The position numbers and the translations under genes were made by a program. This document shows, piece by piece, positions 8,724 through 18,684 of a stretch of 64,000 nucleotides of DNA; position 1 is the first letter of the stretch; each line of letters opens with the position of its first letter. The stretch is from Mucilaginibacter sp. KACC 22063 (GTDB lineage Bacteria > Bacteroidota > Bacteroidia > Sphingobacteriales > Sphingobacteriaceae): contig NZ_CP117877.1 of the NCBI RefSeq assembly GCF_028736115.1, positions 1,798,001 through 1,862,000 of the forward strand, written 5' to 3'. The notes below the pieces were generated by a model. That model was given only the letters and a program-made list of their open reading frames with translations, was not told the origin of the DNA and made no database searches.

Positions 8724-8963
8724 ATCAAAAACACTGACATGCGAAACCCTATTAAACACGCATGCTTTAACATGACGCTGGTGTTATATATACATACTTA
8801 AAAGGTAGTTTTATTGTAATTTTTTAATTACAGGTAATGTTTAAATTCGTGAAATAGTGCCTCAATACAATTCAATAGCCAATTTGTTTAGCGATACTAA
8901 TATTTAGTTTATATAGATTTGATATTGTTAACATTAACTTAACATTAGCCCTTTTCTATTTCT

Positions 8964-8971
8964 TATCTTTG
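8964..8971 (+). promoter_or_regulatory. -7 promoter box for the Oar-like receptor
   Basis: TATCTTTG matches TAnnTTTG about 40 bp before the ATG at 9010. The A-rich, C/G-poor leader that follows is typical of highly expressed Bacteroidota outer-membrane genes. Confidence 0.55.
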
Positions 8972-9009
8972 CGCGTTATTTAAACATAAGTTAAACAAAC
9001 AAACAAAGC

Positions 9010-12000
9010 ATGAGAAAACAGATACTTCTCTCTGTATTATTTTTATTTGCTGCGGTAGTTTCCTTTGCACAGGTTACTACAGGTAGTTTTACAGGCACCA
9101 TTAAAGATTCAAAAGGTTTGCCGCTACCAGGCGCAACCATTGTTGCTACACATGTGCCAACCGGTACTAATTATAGTACTACATCTCGTGGTAATGGTGA
9201 TTTCACTATTCCAAACGTAAGAGCAGGTGGCCCTTACACCGTAAAGATCAGCTTTATTGGTTTTGCCACCCGTACTTTTACAGACCTTAACGCAAGTTTA
9301 GGTACACCAACCAAATTGGACATTACTTTATTAGACGAAGGTAAAACCCTTGCAGAAGTAAATGTTACAGCAGCTAAAAAAGGCAGCGTTATCAGCGCTG
9401 AAAGAAAAGGCCCTTCAACTAACGTTTCTGCACGTGAAATTCAAAGCCTTCCTACCATTACCAGGAGCGTACAGGATTTTGCACGTTTAACGCCACAGGC
9501 TGTTTCTGTAAATAGCAGTTCTGATGGTAGCCCGCTTGGTATCCAGTTTGGTGGCCAAAGCAATAAATTTAACCAATTTACGGTTGACGGTGCCATGAGT
9601 AATGACGTTTTTGGTTTGGCTAACAGCGGTACCAATGGTGGCCAGGCTGGTGCAAACCCTATTCCAATCGAATCTATCCAGGAGTTACAGATTGTGCTTG
9701 CACCTTATGATGTTACCCAAGGCGGTTTTACCGGTGGTGGTATCAACGCAGTAACTAAAAGCGGTACCAACGAAGTTCATGGTTCAGCTTATGGTTATTT
9801 GCAAAATCAAAATTTTGTAGGCAAAAGCCCAAGTACCGATTTAAAGTATCAGAATTTTAAGAATAACACTTATGGCTTTACTTTGGGTGCGCCAATTGTT
9901 AAAAATAAATTGTTCTTCTTCGGTAACTACGAGCGTATAGACAACTCTACGCCGTTAGCCAATGATCCTGCTCAGGCTGGTTCCGGATCTAAATTTGATC
10001 CTGCTGTATTACAACAGTTACGTGACTTTGTACAAAAGACTTATAATTTCGATATCGGTGACAGCTACGGTAACATTAACAAAAACCAAGGGTCACACTA
10101 TGCTTTCGGTCGTTTAGACTGGAATATCAATGATAGAAATAAGTTAACTGTACGCCATAGCTATTCAGATGGTGAAAACTTCTCGATCAGCCGTAGCCCT
10201 ACAACCATATTTTTTACCAGCAACGGTTATACATTTAAAACCAAAAATAATTCGGCAGTTGCAGAGTTGAACTCAAGCTTTAGCAGCGGCGCATCAAACG
10301 TATTGCGTTTAACTTATACAGCTACCCGTGACAGGCGTTCTACTGCCGATTTTCCTCAGGTGTATATTCAGGAAAGTGGTTTAAATTATAATTTTGGTGG
10401 TGATGGTTCATCAGTAAGAAACAGCCTTGCACAAGACAGCTGGACATTGACTGATAACTTTACCATTTACAAAAACAAACACACCATTACTTTTGGTACT
10501 GATAACTTATTGTACAAATCAAACAACGTATTCCTGCAATACTATTATGGTTACTACAATAAATACACTTCCATAGCTCAATTTGAGAATAATCAGCAAC
10601 CTCCTGCTAACTACAGTGCTTATTACTCAAATGCTGGTGGTAATGATAATGCCAATCAAATTTTAAAAGCAGCTCAATTAGCGGTTTATGGCCAGGATGT
10701 TTGGAGCATAAGCGACAAATTTAAATTGACTTACGGTTTACGTATTGATATGCCGGTGTTTTTAAATAGCCCTGCTGAAAACGTTGCATTTAATGCCACT
10801 GCTATTGCACAACAATACGGTGTACAAACCAACAAGGCGCCAAAATCTACGCCGCTGTTTGCACCAAGAGTCGGCTTTAACTATGATGTTAACGGCGATG
10901 GTACTACCCAATTACGTGGTGGTGCAGGTATATTTACCGGCCGTGTACCTTTTGTATGGATCTCTAACCAATATGGTGGTACAGGTGTAACAATTACCAA
11001 ATTCACAGCTGGTAATAGTACTAACCCATCTATTTCCAACATCAAGTTTCACTACGATCCCAATGATCCGCATTTAGGTGCTCAATTAGGCGCAAGTAAT
11101 GCTCCAAGTGAAATTGACTTAACAGATAAAAACTTTAAGTTTACGCAAACTGTACGTGCTAACTTTGCAATCGATCAGAAATTGCCTTTCTGGGGATTGA
11201 TCGGAACTTTAGAGGGTATTTACACTAAAAAGATCAACGATATCAATTATCAGAATCTTAACTTAACTACTAACGTAACTAATGTTACTTTAGGTAACAC
11301 AACCCGTCCGTTCTATAACTTCACCCGTGCAAATAACAGTTATACTGATGTTATTTACATGACTAATACCAGCAAAGGTTACGCATATAACTTAACTGCA
11401 CAGATTCAGAAACCATTTTCTAAAGGTTGGTCAGGAAGTATCGCTTATACCTATGGTCATTCAACCTCACTTAATGATGGTACAAGCTCAACCGCTATTT
11501 CTAACTGGCGTTTTGCTTACAATGTTAACGGTTTAAATAGCCTGGACGTAAGCCGTTCCAACTATGATCCGGGATCACGTGTGGTAGGTTATGTTTCTAA
11601 ACGTTTCTCATACCTGAATAACAGAATGTCAACAACTGTTGGTTTAGTTTACATCGGTCAGTCTGGTCAAACTTTGTCTTACCTGTATAACCAAAACATC
11701 AATGGTGATGACGCTTCAAGCAAAGGTTCTTCAGCTGACTTAGTTTATCTGCCAACTACCTTGGCTCAGGCTCAGTTTGCACCATTAAAATCTGGTACTA
11801 CTACCATAAGCCCACAACAACAGTTTGATGATTATATGGCTTATGTTAACAGTAACCCATATTTGAAAAAACACCTTGGCCAAAATACTCAGCGTAATGG
11901 CGACAGGTTGCCTTGGGAAAATCACTTTGACTTAAAAGTACAACAAGACTTCAGAGTTTACAAAACTCATACTTTGTCTGTAACATTTGATGCCATGAAC

Positions 12001-12213
12001 GTTGGTAACTTATTAAATAAAGATTGGGGACATTCATATTATGCAAGCAACCAGTCTGTATCATTATTTCAAGTAGTTACACAAGGTGCTAATCCTACTT
12101 TCAACTTCGACAAAACAAAACTTAACACAGTTGAAGGCAAACAACAAGCTTACATTTACAACGACTATTTATCTCGTTGGAGAGGTCAGTTAAGTGTTCG
12201 TTACTCATTCTAA
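9010..12213 (+). CDS. Oar-like TonB-dependent outer membrane receptor
   Basis: A 1067-residue outer-membrane barrel. It has a signal peptide (about 1-20, ending SFAQ), a carboxypeptidase-D regulatory-like domain (about 25-110, with GTIKDSKGLPLPGATIVAT), a plug region containing the Oar-type signature GGFTGGGINAVTKSGTNEVHGSAYGY, and a long barrel ending in Y-S-F, a typical C-terminal beta-signal. Resemblance to Myxococcus Oar-type proteins is by motif; the substrate is unknown. It is monocistronic, with its own -7 box and terminator. Codon use is regular and gives no sign of recent transfer. Confidence 0.92.
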   Translation: MRKQILLSVLFLFAAVVSFAQVTTGSFTGTIKDSKGLPLPGATIVATHVPTGTNYSTTSRGNGDFTIPNVRAGGPYTVKISFIGFATRTFTDLNASLGTPTKLDITLLDEGKTLAEVNVTAAKKGSVISAERKGPSTNVSAREIQSLPTITRSVQDFARLTPQAVSVNSSSDGSPLGIQFGGQSNKFNQFTVDGAMSNDVFGLANSGTNGGQAGANPIPIESIQELQIVLAPYDVTQGGFTGGGINAVTKSGTNEVHGSAYGYLQNQNFVGKSPSTDLKYQNFKNNTYGFTLGAPIVKNKLFFFGNYERIDNSTPLANDPAQAGSGSKFDPAVLQQLRDFVQKTYNFDIGDSYGNINKNQGSHYAFGRLDWNINDRNKLTVRHSYSDGENFSISRSPTTIFFTSNGYTFKTKNNSAVAELNSSFSSGASNVLRLTYTATRDRRSTADFPQVYIQESGLNYNFGGDGSSVRNSLAQDSWTLTDNFTIYKNKHTITFGTDNLLYKSNNVFLQYYYGYYNKYTSIAQFENNQQPPANYSAYYSNAGGNDNANQILKAAQLAVYGQDVWSISDKFKLTYGLRIDMPVFLNSPAENVAFNATAIAQQYGVQTNKAPKSTPLFAPRVGFNYDVNGDGTTQLRGGAGIFTGRVPFVWISNQYGGTGVTITKFTAGNSTNPSISNIKFHYDPNDPHLGAQLGASNAPSEIDLTDKNFKFTQTVRANFAIDQKLPFWGLIGTLEGIYTKKINDINYQNLNLTTNVTNVTLGNTTRPFYNFTRANNSYTDVIYMTNTSKGYAYNLTAQIQKPFSKGWSGSIAYTYGHSTSLNDGTSSTAISNWRFAYNVNGLNSLDVSRSNYDPGSRVVGYVSKRFSYLNNRMSTTVGLVYIGQSGQTLSYLYNQNINGDDASSKGSSADLVYLPTTLAQAQFAPLKSGTTTISPQQQFDDYMAYVNSNPYLKKHLGQNTQRNGDRLPWENHFDLKVQQDFRVYKTHTLSVTFDAMNVGNLLNKDWGHSYYASNQSVSLFQVVTQGANPTFNFDKTKLNTVEGKQQAYIYNDYLSRWRGQLSVRYSF

Positions 12214-12235
12214 TCATTAGAAAAAGTACATCATG

Positions 12236-12271
12236 CAAAGGCCCTGGATATTATCCGGGGCCTTTGTTGTT
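12236..12271 (+). terminator. Intrinsic terminator of the Oar-like receptor gene
   Basis: A long hairpin with outer stem CAAAGGCCC / GGGCCTTTG and an inner GGATA / TATCC pair, followed by a T-rich tract, 22 bases after the stop codon. Confidence 0.9.
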
Positions 12272-12315
12272 TATAATGAAAAGTATAAAATACTTGTCTG
12301 CTAATAAATCAGCGC

Positions 12316-13497
12316 TTACTGGTAAATAAACTCGCCAAACTCAGATCGGATAGTCACTTGTTTGGTAGCTGCGCTTTCTACACGACCTACTATTTGAGCA
12401 GAGATATTAAAGCTTTCGGAAATGGCAATGATATCCTGGGCAATCTCCTGCGGAACGTATAATTCCATACGGTGCCCCATATTAAATACCTTGTACATTT
12501 CCTGCCAGCTGGTACCAGATTCTTGTTGTATCAGTTTAAACAATGGCGGGACATCAAACAGGTTATCTTTAATTACATGCAGGTTATCAATAAAGTGCAG
12601 TACTTTAGTTTGCGCACCGCCGCTGCAATGTACCATACCATTAATTTGTGAACGGTATTTATCAAGTATGGCTTTAATTACCGGTGCATAGGTGCGGGTA
12701 GGAGATAGTACTAATTTACCGGCATCTACGGTTTCACCATTGCCGATATCAATTTTATCGGTAAGTGATTTACTGCCTGAGAATACCAGATCAAAAGGAA
12801 CGGCAGGGTCAAAACTTTCTGGATAATCGGTTGCCAATTGCTTGCCAAATACATCATGACGGGCAGATGTTAATCCGTTGGAACCCATGCCACCGTTGTA
12901 TTCACTTTCGTAAGTGGCTTTTCCGTAAGAAGCCAGCCCGACAATAACATTGCCCGCTTTGATGTTTGCATTATCAATTACATCGCTGCGCTGCATACGG
13001 CAGGTAACAGTCGAGTCTACGATAATAGTGCGTACCAGGTCGCCAACATCGGCAGTTTCGCCGCCTGTAGAATATATCCCAATACCTGCATTGCGCAGTT
13101 CGGCTAAGATTTCTTCTGTGCCGTTGATTATCGCAGCAATAACTTCACCCGGAATCAAATTTTTGTTCCGCCCTATAGTTGATGATAATAGTATATTATC
13201 TACAGCGCCAACGCAAAGCAGGTCGTCCACATTCATAATAATGGCATCCTGTGCAATTCCCCGCCATACCGAAATGTCACCGGTCTGCTTCCAATATAAG
13301 TACGCTAATGAAGATTTTGTACCGGCACCATCAGCGTGCATTATATTGCACCAATCGGCATTGCCGCCTAAAATATCGGGGATGATCTTACAAAAAGCTT
13401 TGGGAAAAATACCTTTATCAATGTTTTTGATGGCATTATGTACATCATCTTTTGATGCGGATACGCCTCGTTGGTCATACCTTTGCGAAGAAATCAT
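12316..13497 (-). CDS. purM: Phosphoribosylformylglycinamidine cyclo-ligase (AIR synthase), Bacteroidota type
   Basis: Purine biosynthesis enzyme converting FGAM and ATP to aminoimidazole ribonucleotide. The 393-residue protein has the AIR synthase fold motifs HADGAGTKSSLAYLYWKQTGD (about 54-74), DAIIMNVDDLLCVGA and GIYSTGGETADVGDLVRT (about 139-156), the GLASYGKATYESEYNGGMGSNGLT loop, and a C-terminal FNMGHRME motif. It is longer and more divergent than the roughly 345-residue E. coli enzyme, as is usual in this phylum. A TATATTTG -7 box (13502-13509) ends five bases before the ATG, implying a very short or absent leader. Confidence 0.92.
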   Translation of the reverse strand: MISSQRYDQRGVSASKDDVHNAIKNIDKGIFPKAFCKIIPDILGGNADWCNIMHADGAGTKSSLAYLYWKQTGDISVWRGIAQDAIIMNVDDLLCVGAVDNILLSSTIGRNKNLIPGEVIAAIINGTEEILAELRNAGIGIYSTGGETADVGDLVRTIIVDSTVTCRMQRSDVIDNANIKAGNVIVGLASYGKATYESEYNGGMGSNGLTSARHDVFGKQLATDYPESFDPAVPFDLVFSGSKSLTDKIDIGNGETVDAGKLVLSPTRTYAPVIKAILDKYRSQINGMVHCSGGAQTKVLHFIDNLHVIKDNLFDVPPLFKLIQQESGTSWQEMYKVFNMGHRMELYVPQEIAQDIIAISESFNISAQIVGRVESAATKQVTIRSEFGEFIYQ

Positions 13498-13501
13498 GCT
13501 T

Positions 13502-13509
13502 CAAATATA
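13502..13509 (-). promoter_or_regulatory. -7 promoter box for purM
   Basis: CAAATATA on the plus strand reads TATATTTG on the minus strand. It lies immediately before the purM start and within the 5' extension of the longest CLC reading frame, which argues for the shorter CLC start. Confidence 0.5.
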
Positions 13510-13566
13510 CGCATATCAGTACTTTTATACGTTAATTTATTAAATTGCAGCCCTTCCCGTTCTATT

Positions 13567-15354
13567 ATGTTAAAAACCATTCTTCACTATATAAACGTTA
13601 ACCGTTGGCGGTTAATAAAGATCAGTAAGAATAATTTTCTGATTTATTGCAGTGTTTTCGTTGGCCTTATGGGCGGCCTGGCAGCTGTAGCGCTTAAATA
13701 TCTGGTCCATTTTATGGAAGATCTGAGCCGGAATATTGGTGCTCATGTACCATTTCACTTCATGTACATCTTCCTGCCTGCATTGGGTATTTTACTTACT
13801 ATTTTATACCAGCACCTGGTTAACCGCGACCAGATACAGAAGGGTATAGGCACTATTATATTTAATATCAAACGCAACAAAGCGAATATGAAGTTTAATA
13901 ATGTGTATTCGCATTTGATAACCAGTTCGCTTACTGTAGGCTTCGGTGGCTCATCTGGTTTGGAGGCGCCTATTGTTTCAACAGGTGCAGCTATTGGCTC
14001 TGTAACAGGCCGTTTTTTTAAACTGACCACCCACCAAAAATCTTTGCTTATTGCAGCAGGCGCTTCTGCCGGTATCGCTGCTGTTTTCAACAGCCCGATT
14101 GCAGGTGTGCTTTTCTCACTGGAAATTTTATTAGGAGAGATCAGTATCCCTACATTTATTCCACTTTTAATTGCTTCTGCAACGGGGGTGGTTGTGGCTA
14201 AGATCCTTTATTCAAGACAATTGTTTCACTTGGCTACCGAAGGCTGGCATTTGCAGGCTTTACCCTTTTATTTATTGTTAGGGCTTTTAAGCGGATGGAC
14301 AGCGATATATATCAGTAACGTTGCACATAAGCTGGAAAAAGGAATTTTTAAGAAACAGAATCGTTATGTAAGGGCCGTACTTGGCGGCTTGATTTTAGGT
14401 GTGATCATTTTGATCTTCCCGCCATTGCTTGGTGAGGGATACCATTATCTCCAGGAAGTGTTGAATGGAAATATCAATGTACTACAGGAAGAATCTTTGT
14501 TTAGTACATGGTTGCAACACCCATTAATTATGGCAGGATTTATTGCTGCGCTGGTATTTATGAAGGTAATTGCAGCAGGCATTACGCTGGGCTCGGGTGG
14601 TAATGGCGGTACTTTTGCACCTACTATGTTCACCGGTGCATTTTTAGGGCTTTTTGTGGCTTATGCCGTAAACCTTACAGGTTGGGTACATCTTAATACC
14701 AGTAACTTTATTGCAGTAGGCATGGCAGGTGCATTAAGTGGTGTTTTACATGCGCCTTTAACAGCAATCTTCCTTATTGCCGAAATCACCGGCGGTTATA
14801 TTCTTTTCATTCCGCTGATGATTGTTTCTGCAATATCTTACATCATTGCAAGGCTGTCAAACTCACACAATATGTATTGGCATGACCTGATACATGAGAA
14901 AAATGTGCGCCCGGATAAAGATTATGAAATGCTGACCGCCATAGAGATCAGGAAAGTTGTAAACCGGAAATATACTGCCGTAAAACGCAACAGGCCGATC
15001 AAAGAACTTTATAAGTTAATGGCTGAAACCAGCACAAACATTTTTGCCGTATTGGATGATGAAAAGCATTTGCAAGGCGTTGTACTGTTAGACGAACTAC
15101 GTAAACGGATAGTAGATGGCACCTTATCTGCCACTGCTACAATAGAAGACCTGATGATTGAGCCGCCTGCCGTTATTGAATATAATCAGAGCGCTGAGGA
15201 TGTAATGGACTTATTTGATACGCTGGATGTTTGGCAACTGCCCGTAGTATATCATGGAAGGTTTGTTGGCTTTGTATCGAAATCAAACATGTTGACCGAA
15301 TACCGCAAGGTTTTAATAGGGCAGCATCACCAGCCGGATCCTTTTGGACATTGA
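13567..15354 (+). CDS. CLC-family chloride channel/transporter with C-terminal CBS pair
   Basis: A 595-residue protein with about ten or more membrane segments (residues ~22-440) and two CBS repeats at the C-terminus (~455-585). CLC selectivity regions are GGSSGLEAP (residues 128-135, with gating Glu133) and GSGGNGGTFAPTMFTGAFLG. The internal proton-glutamate site of E. coli ClC (second Glu of FIIEEM) aligns with Ile187 in FSLEIL, and the GSGIP loop is replaced by QKGIGT. Transport mode (channel or exchanger) is therefore uncertain. The longest ORF starts at 13471, but that overlaps the divergent purM gene and its promoter, so the ATG at 13567 was chosen. Confidence 0.9.
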   Translation: MLKTILHYINVNRWRLIKISKNNFLIYCSVFVGLMGGLAAVALKYLVHFMEDLSRNIGAHVPFHFMYIFLPALGILLTILYQHLVNRDQIQKGIGTIIFNIKRNKANMKFNNVYSHLITSSLTVGFGGSSGLEAPIVSTGAAIGSVTGRFFKLTTHQKSLLIAAGASAGIAAVFNSPIAGVLFSLEILLGEISIPTFIPLLIASATGVVVAKILYSRQLFHLATEGWHLQALPFYLLLGLLSGWTAIYISNVAHKLEKGIFKKQNRYVRAVLGGLILGVIILIFPPLLGEGYHYLQEVLNGNINVLQEESLFSTWLQHPLIMAGFIAALVFMKVIAAGITLGSGGNGGTFAPTMFTGAFLGLFVAYAVNLTGWVHLNTSNFIAVGMAGALSGVLHAPLTAIFLIAEITGGYILFIPLMIVSAISYIIARLSNSHNMYWHDLIHEKNVRPDKDYEMLTAIEIRKVVNRKYTAVKRNRPIKELYKLMAETSTNIFAVLDDEKHLQGVVLLDELRKRIVDGTLSATATIEDLMIEPPAVIEYNQSAEDVMDLFDTLDVWQLPVVYHGRFVGFVSKSNMLTEYRKVLIGQHHQPDPFGH

Positions 15355-15360
15355 TAAACA

Positions 15361-15392
15361 AAAAACGCCGTCATCTATCAACGGCGTTTTTT
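15361..15392. terminator. Bidirectional terminator between the CLC gene and glnN
   Basis: Stem AACGCCGT / ACGGCGTT with a nine-base loop, with A6 before and T6 after, between convergent genes. Confidence 0.9.
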
Positions 15393-15401
15393 GTTTAAGA
15401 G

Positions 15402-17573
15402 CTATTTAATAAATAATAACTCTCTGAATTTTGGCAAAGGCCATAGGTTATCGTCAACCAGTTGTTCCAGTTTGTCTACATGGTAACGTATGCTCTGGAA
15501 ATATGGCTTTACCGTTTCATCATAAGCTATTGCTTTTTCGCGAGTGCCTTCAATGCTATTAGCTTTTTTGCGTTCTTCCAGCATTTGATCAGCATTGGTT
15601 TTAATGAAATTGATGTGCTCTGCCAGTTTGGTTATAATATCTAACTGAGCAGCATAGCTTGATTTATCAAGGCCTATTTCTTTTAGGCCTTTCACGTTTT
15701 CAACCAGTTTGCTCTGATACTCAATAGCAGCCGGGATAATTACACTGTTGACCAGTTCGCCAATTACACGGGCTTCTATTTGCAGTTTCTTGTAGAATTC
15801 TTCTAACAAAATATCATGGCGGGCATGTGCCTCGCGGCGGGTGAAAACGCCGGTATCTTCGAAAAGCTTTTCTGTTTTCTCAGCAACCAGTACATCAAGT
15901 GCTTTAGGGGTTGTTTTAATGTTTGATAAACCACGGCCCTCTGCCTCTTTTTCCCACTCTGCACTGTAGCCGTTACCCTCAAAGCGGATTGCCTTCGATT
16001 CTTTGATATAGCGTTTGATTATAGTAAGCAGGGCAACGTCTTTCTTTTCGCCTTTGCGCAGCAGTTTGTCAACATCAACCTTAAACTTCTTTAATTGATC
16101 TGCTACGATCAGGTTAAGGATGGTCATCGGATTGGCTGAATTTGCAGATGAGCCTACGGCACGTAATTCAAACTTGTTACCTGTAAATGCAAAAGGAGAG
16201 GTGCGGTTACGGTCGGTATTGTCTTTTAAGATTTGCGGAATTTTTGGGATACCTTGCCATAAAGATGCTTCGTCCTTAAGTTTTTTGCTGATGCGTGATG
16301 TTTCGATCTCGTCTAATACATCACTAAGCTGGCTTCCCAGGAAAATAGAGATAATAGCCGGGGGAGCCTCATTTGCCCCCAGGCGATGGTCGTTATTAAC
16401 CGAGGCTATAGATGCCCTTAACAGGTCTGCATGTTCTGATACTGCCTTTATGGTGTTCACAAAAAAGGTAAGGAACATCAGGTTGTTTTTAGGCGTTTTG
16501 CCTGGCGACAATAGGTTTTTACCGGTATTGGTAATCATCGACCAGTTGTTATGCTTGCCAGAGCCGTTTACACCAGCATAAGGTTTTTCATGCAGTAATA
16601 CCTTAAAATTATGGCGTTTGGCAACCTTATCCATTAAGTCCATTAACAACGAATTGTGGTCAATTGCCAGGTTGATTTCCTCGTAAATAGGAGCACATTC
16701 AAACTGTGACGGTGCAACTTCGTTATGGCGGGTTTTAAGCGGGATGCCTAATTGTAATGCTTCGGTTTCAAAGTCTTGCATGAAGGCATACACACGATCA
16801 GGGATAGATCCGAAATAATGATCTTCCAGTTGCTGATTTTTAGCCGACATGTGGCCGAAAAGTGTGCGTCCGGTAAGGTACATATCCGGGCGGGCATTGT
16901 ATAAGGCCAAATCAACCAGGAAGTATTCCTGCTCTATACCCAATGAAGCATTTACTTTTTCAATGCTCTTGTCAAAGTAATGGCAAACATCTACTGCTGC
17001 TTTATCAAGTGCGTTTAAGGCTTTTAATAATGGTACTTTATAATCTAAAGCCTCGCCGGTGTAAGCTACAAATACGGTAGGGATACAAAGTGTACGGCCC
17101 ATAATAAATGCGGGGGATGATGGATCCCAGGCTGTATAGCCACGTGCTTCGAAGGTATTACGTATACCGCCGTTTGGAAAGCTTGATGCATCAGGCTCTT
17201 GCTGCGCCAAGGCATCGCCGCTGAATTTTTCGATGGCACCATCGGGTCCAGGTTCAAAAAAGGCATCGTGTTTTTCGGCAGTGGTTCCTGTTAATGGTTG
17301 AAACCAGTGCGTATAGTGGGTGGCTCCCTTGCTCATAGACCACGCCTTCATAGCAGAAGCAATCTGTTCTGCAGTATCACGCGCAATTGGTTCACCGTTT
17401 TCTATAGAATTTATTATGCTTTGATAAGCTTCTTTCGACAAATATTCGCGCATTTTCTTTTTATCGAAAACATTGGTTGCGAAGTAGTCGGAAATTTTGC
17501 TTGCCGGTGTCTTGACCTCTGGTATTGTACGGGTTAGCACAGCCTGTAAAGCTTGAAAGCGAAAATTTGACAT
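15402..17573 (-). CDS. glnN: Glutamine synthetase type III
   Basis: ATP-dependent glutamate-ammonia ligase of the large GSIII class, first characterised in Bacteroides. The 723 residues match the class length (~700-730). Visible motifs include the N-terminal KGATHYTHWFQPLTG and KHDAFFEPG, the active-site stretch SLGIEQEYFLVD (about 217-228), NEVAPSQFECAPIYEE, and GVNGSGKHNNWSM (ATP/glutamate site). It is monocistronic between the CLC terminator and a 233-bp upstream region. A type II enzyme is encoded 7 kb away, so the organism has at least two unrelated-class synthetases. Confidence 0.97.
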   Translation of the reverse strand: MSNFRFQALQAVLTRTIPEVKTPASKISDYFATNVFDKKKMREYLSKEAYQSIINSIENGEPIARDTAEQIASAMKAWSMSKGATHYTHWFQPLTGTTAEKHDAFFEPGPDGAIEKFSGDALAQQEPDASSFPNGGIRNTFEARGYTAWDPSSPAFIMGRTLCIPTVFVAYTGEALDYKVPLLKALNALDKAAVDVCHYFDKSIEKVNASLGIEQEYFLVDLALYNARPDMYLTGRTLFGHMSAKNQQLEDHYFGSIPDRVYAFMQDFETEALQLGIPLKTRHNEVAPSQFECAPIYEEINLAIDHNSLLMDLMDKVAKRHNFKVLLHEKPYAGVNGSGKHNNWSMITNTGKNLLSPGKTPKNNLMFLTFFVNTIKAVSEHADLLRASIASVNNDHRLGANEAPPAIISIFLGSQLSDVLDEIETSRISKKLKDEASLWQGIPKIPQILKDNTDRNRTSPFAFTGNKFELRAVGSSANSANPMTILNLIVADQLKKFKVDVDKLLRKGEKKDVALLTIIKRYIKESKAIRFEGNGYSAEWEKEAEGRGLSNIKTTPKALDVLVAEKTEKLFEDTGVFTRREAHARHDILLEEFYKKLQIEARVIGELVNSVIIPAAIEYQSKLVENVKGLKEIGLDKSSYAAQLDIITKLAEHINFIKTNADQMLEERKKANSIEGTREKAIAYDETVKPYFQSIRYHVDKLEQLVDDNLWPLPKFRELLFIK

Positions 17574-17806
17574 AAAATTTGGTTTATTCAGGTAAAAAAT
17601 TTGCTAAAAATAAGAAATACAGTTTGATCTGAATGGTGATTGGCTAAAAACAATTCAATAAAATGAAGTAAACCATATCAAAGTAATGCAACTTAATAGT
17701 GATTTATTGCGACTATTATAAAAGTGATTGATATGATAAAACAGTTTAAACAAGTAAAATATTATATATGCGAATGCGTTATATAAGAAATTTAATTTCA
17801 ATCACT

Positions 17807-18622
17807 ATGCTTATTTCAAAATTTGATTTGTACAAGTCAGAGTGGCTCGAACTTGTATTTGAAAATCGTAACAAAAATTATGGCGCTTACGAATTAAGAA
17901 GCCATCATGCCGAAACCACGCTAAAGGCATTAGGTATTACTGTGTTTTCTGTGGTTGCCGCAGCGGTACTGGCAACTGTTATTTCAAGGTCAAAAACGGA
18001 CACCCCTGTGCAAATGCCAATTGAGCATAAAACAGAAATTAATTTGACAAAGATTCATCAGCTAAAGCCTCCACCAGAATCAAAACCGGCTATGCCACAT
18101 TCCGTAAAGCCTTTGAAGCCAACCGCAAGCGCACCCTCTGTGGTTATCCCTACGCATGTAACTTCTGAGCCTGTAAATACAGATCCACCAACACATGCGC
18201 AGATCGCAACTTCAACCATTGGCTCTGAAACCTCTAAAGGAACAGGAACTGCTGTAAACGTTGAACCCGTTACAACAGGCACTCCCGGCGGTACTGGTAC
18301 AGCTCCAAGTGATAACACACCATTGCTTATTGCAGAAGTGTCACCAGAGCCTGTAGGGGGTATGGCTGCATGGTCTAAATTCTTACAGAAAAACCTGCGC
18401 TATCCGGACACTGAAGTACAGGGGCGTGTATTTTTGACTTTTGTTGTTGAGCGCGACGGTAGTCTTTCTAACATTAAGGTAGTAAAAGGCGTTAGTCCTG
18501 AAATAGATAATGAGGCAGTCCGCGTATTAAAAATGGCACCTAAATGGAACCCAGGGAAACAAGCTGGTCAACCAGTACGCGTACAATTTAATATACCAAT
18601 CACCTTCCAGTTGAATAATTAA
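17807..18622 (+). CDS. tonB: TonB energy-transducing protein
   Basis: Couples the ExbBD proton-driven motor to TonB-dependent outer-membrane receptors. The 271-residue protein has the Bacteroidota N-terminal motif YKSEWLELVFENRNKNYGAYELR (about 9-31), one transmembrane helix (about 42-60), a Pro/Thr-rich periplasmic linker (about 75-175) and a C-terminal TonB domain (about 185-270) with NLRYPDTEVQGRVFLTFVV and GQPVRVQFNIPITFQL. No exbB or exbD is adjacent. The ORF can be extended 13 codons upstream to 17768, but the conserved N-terminal motif fits the ATG at 17807. Confidence 0.93.
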   Translation: MLISKFDLYKSEWLELVFENRNKNYGAYELRSHHAETTLKALGITVFSVVAAAVLATVISRSKTDTPVQMPIEHKTEINLTKIHQLKPPPESKPAMPHSVKPLKPTASAPSVVIPTHVTSEPVNTDPPTHAQIATSTIGSETSKGTGTAVNVEPVTTGTPGGTGTAPSDNTPLLIAEVSPEPVGGMAAWSKFLQKNLRYPDTEVQGRVFLTFVVERDGSLSNIKVVKGVSPEIDNEAVRVLKMAPKWNPGKQAGQPVRVQFNIPITFQLNN

Positions 18623-18637
18623 TATTAGTGATGATAT

Positions 18638-18677
18638 AAAACAAGAAAGCCCTGACATTGTCAGGGCTTTCTTGTTT
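18638..18677. terminator. Bidirectional terminator between tonB and dnaJ
   Basis: A 17-bp perfect stem (18638-18654 / 18661-18677, core AAGCCCTGA / TCAGGGCTT) with a six-base loop lies between two convergent genes. Confidence 0.93.
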
Positions 18678-18684
18678 CTAAGTT

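Larger units (their letters stand above)
8684..9009. other. Divergent intergenic region between lpdA and the Oar-like receptor gene
   Basis: This 326-bp AT-rich stretch has no coding potential. It holds -7 boxes for both flanking genes (8716-8723 on the minus strand, 8964-8971 on the plus strand). The middle shows no repeat or hairpin worth naming. Confidence 0.6.

Noticed and set aside
17730..17780. 17-codon frame MIKQFKQVKYYICECVI before tonB
   Set aside because: Only two scattered Cys, no terminator or alternative pairing, and it sits in AT-rich DNA. Not comparable to the poly-Cys leaders.
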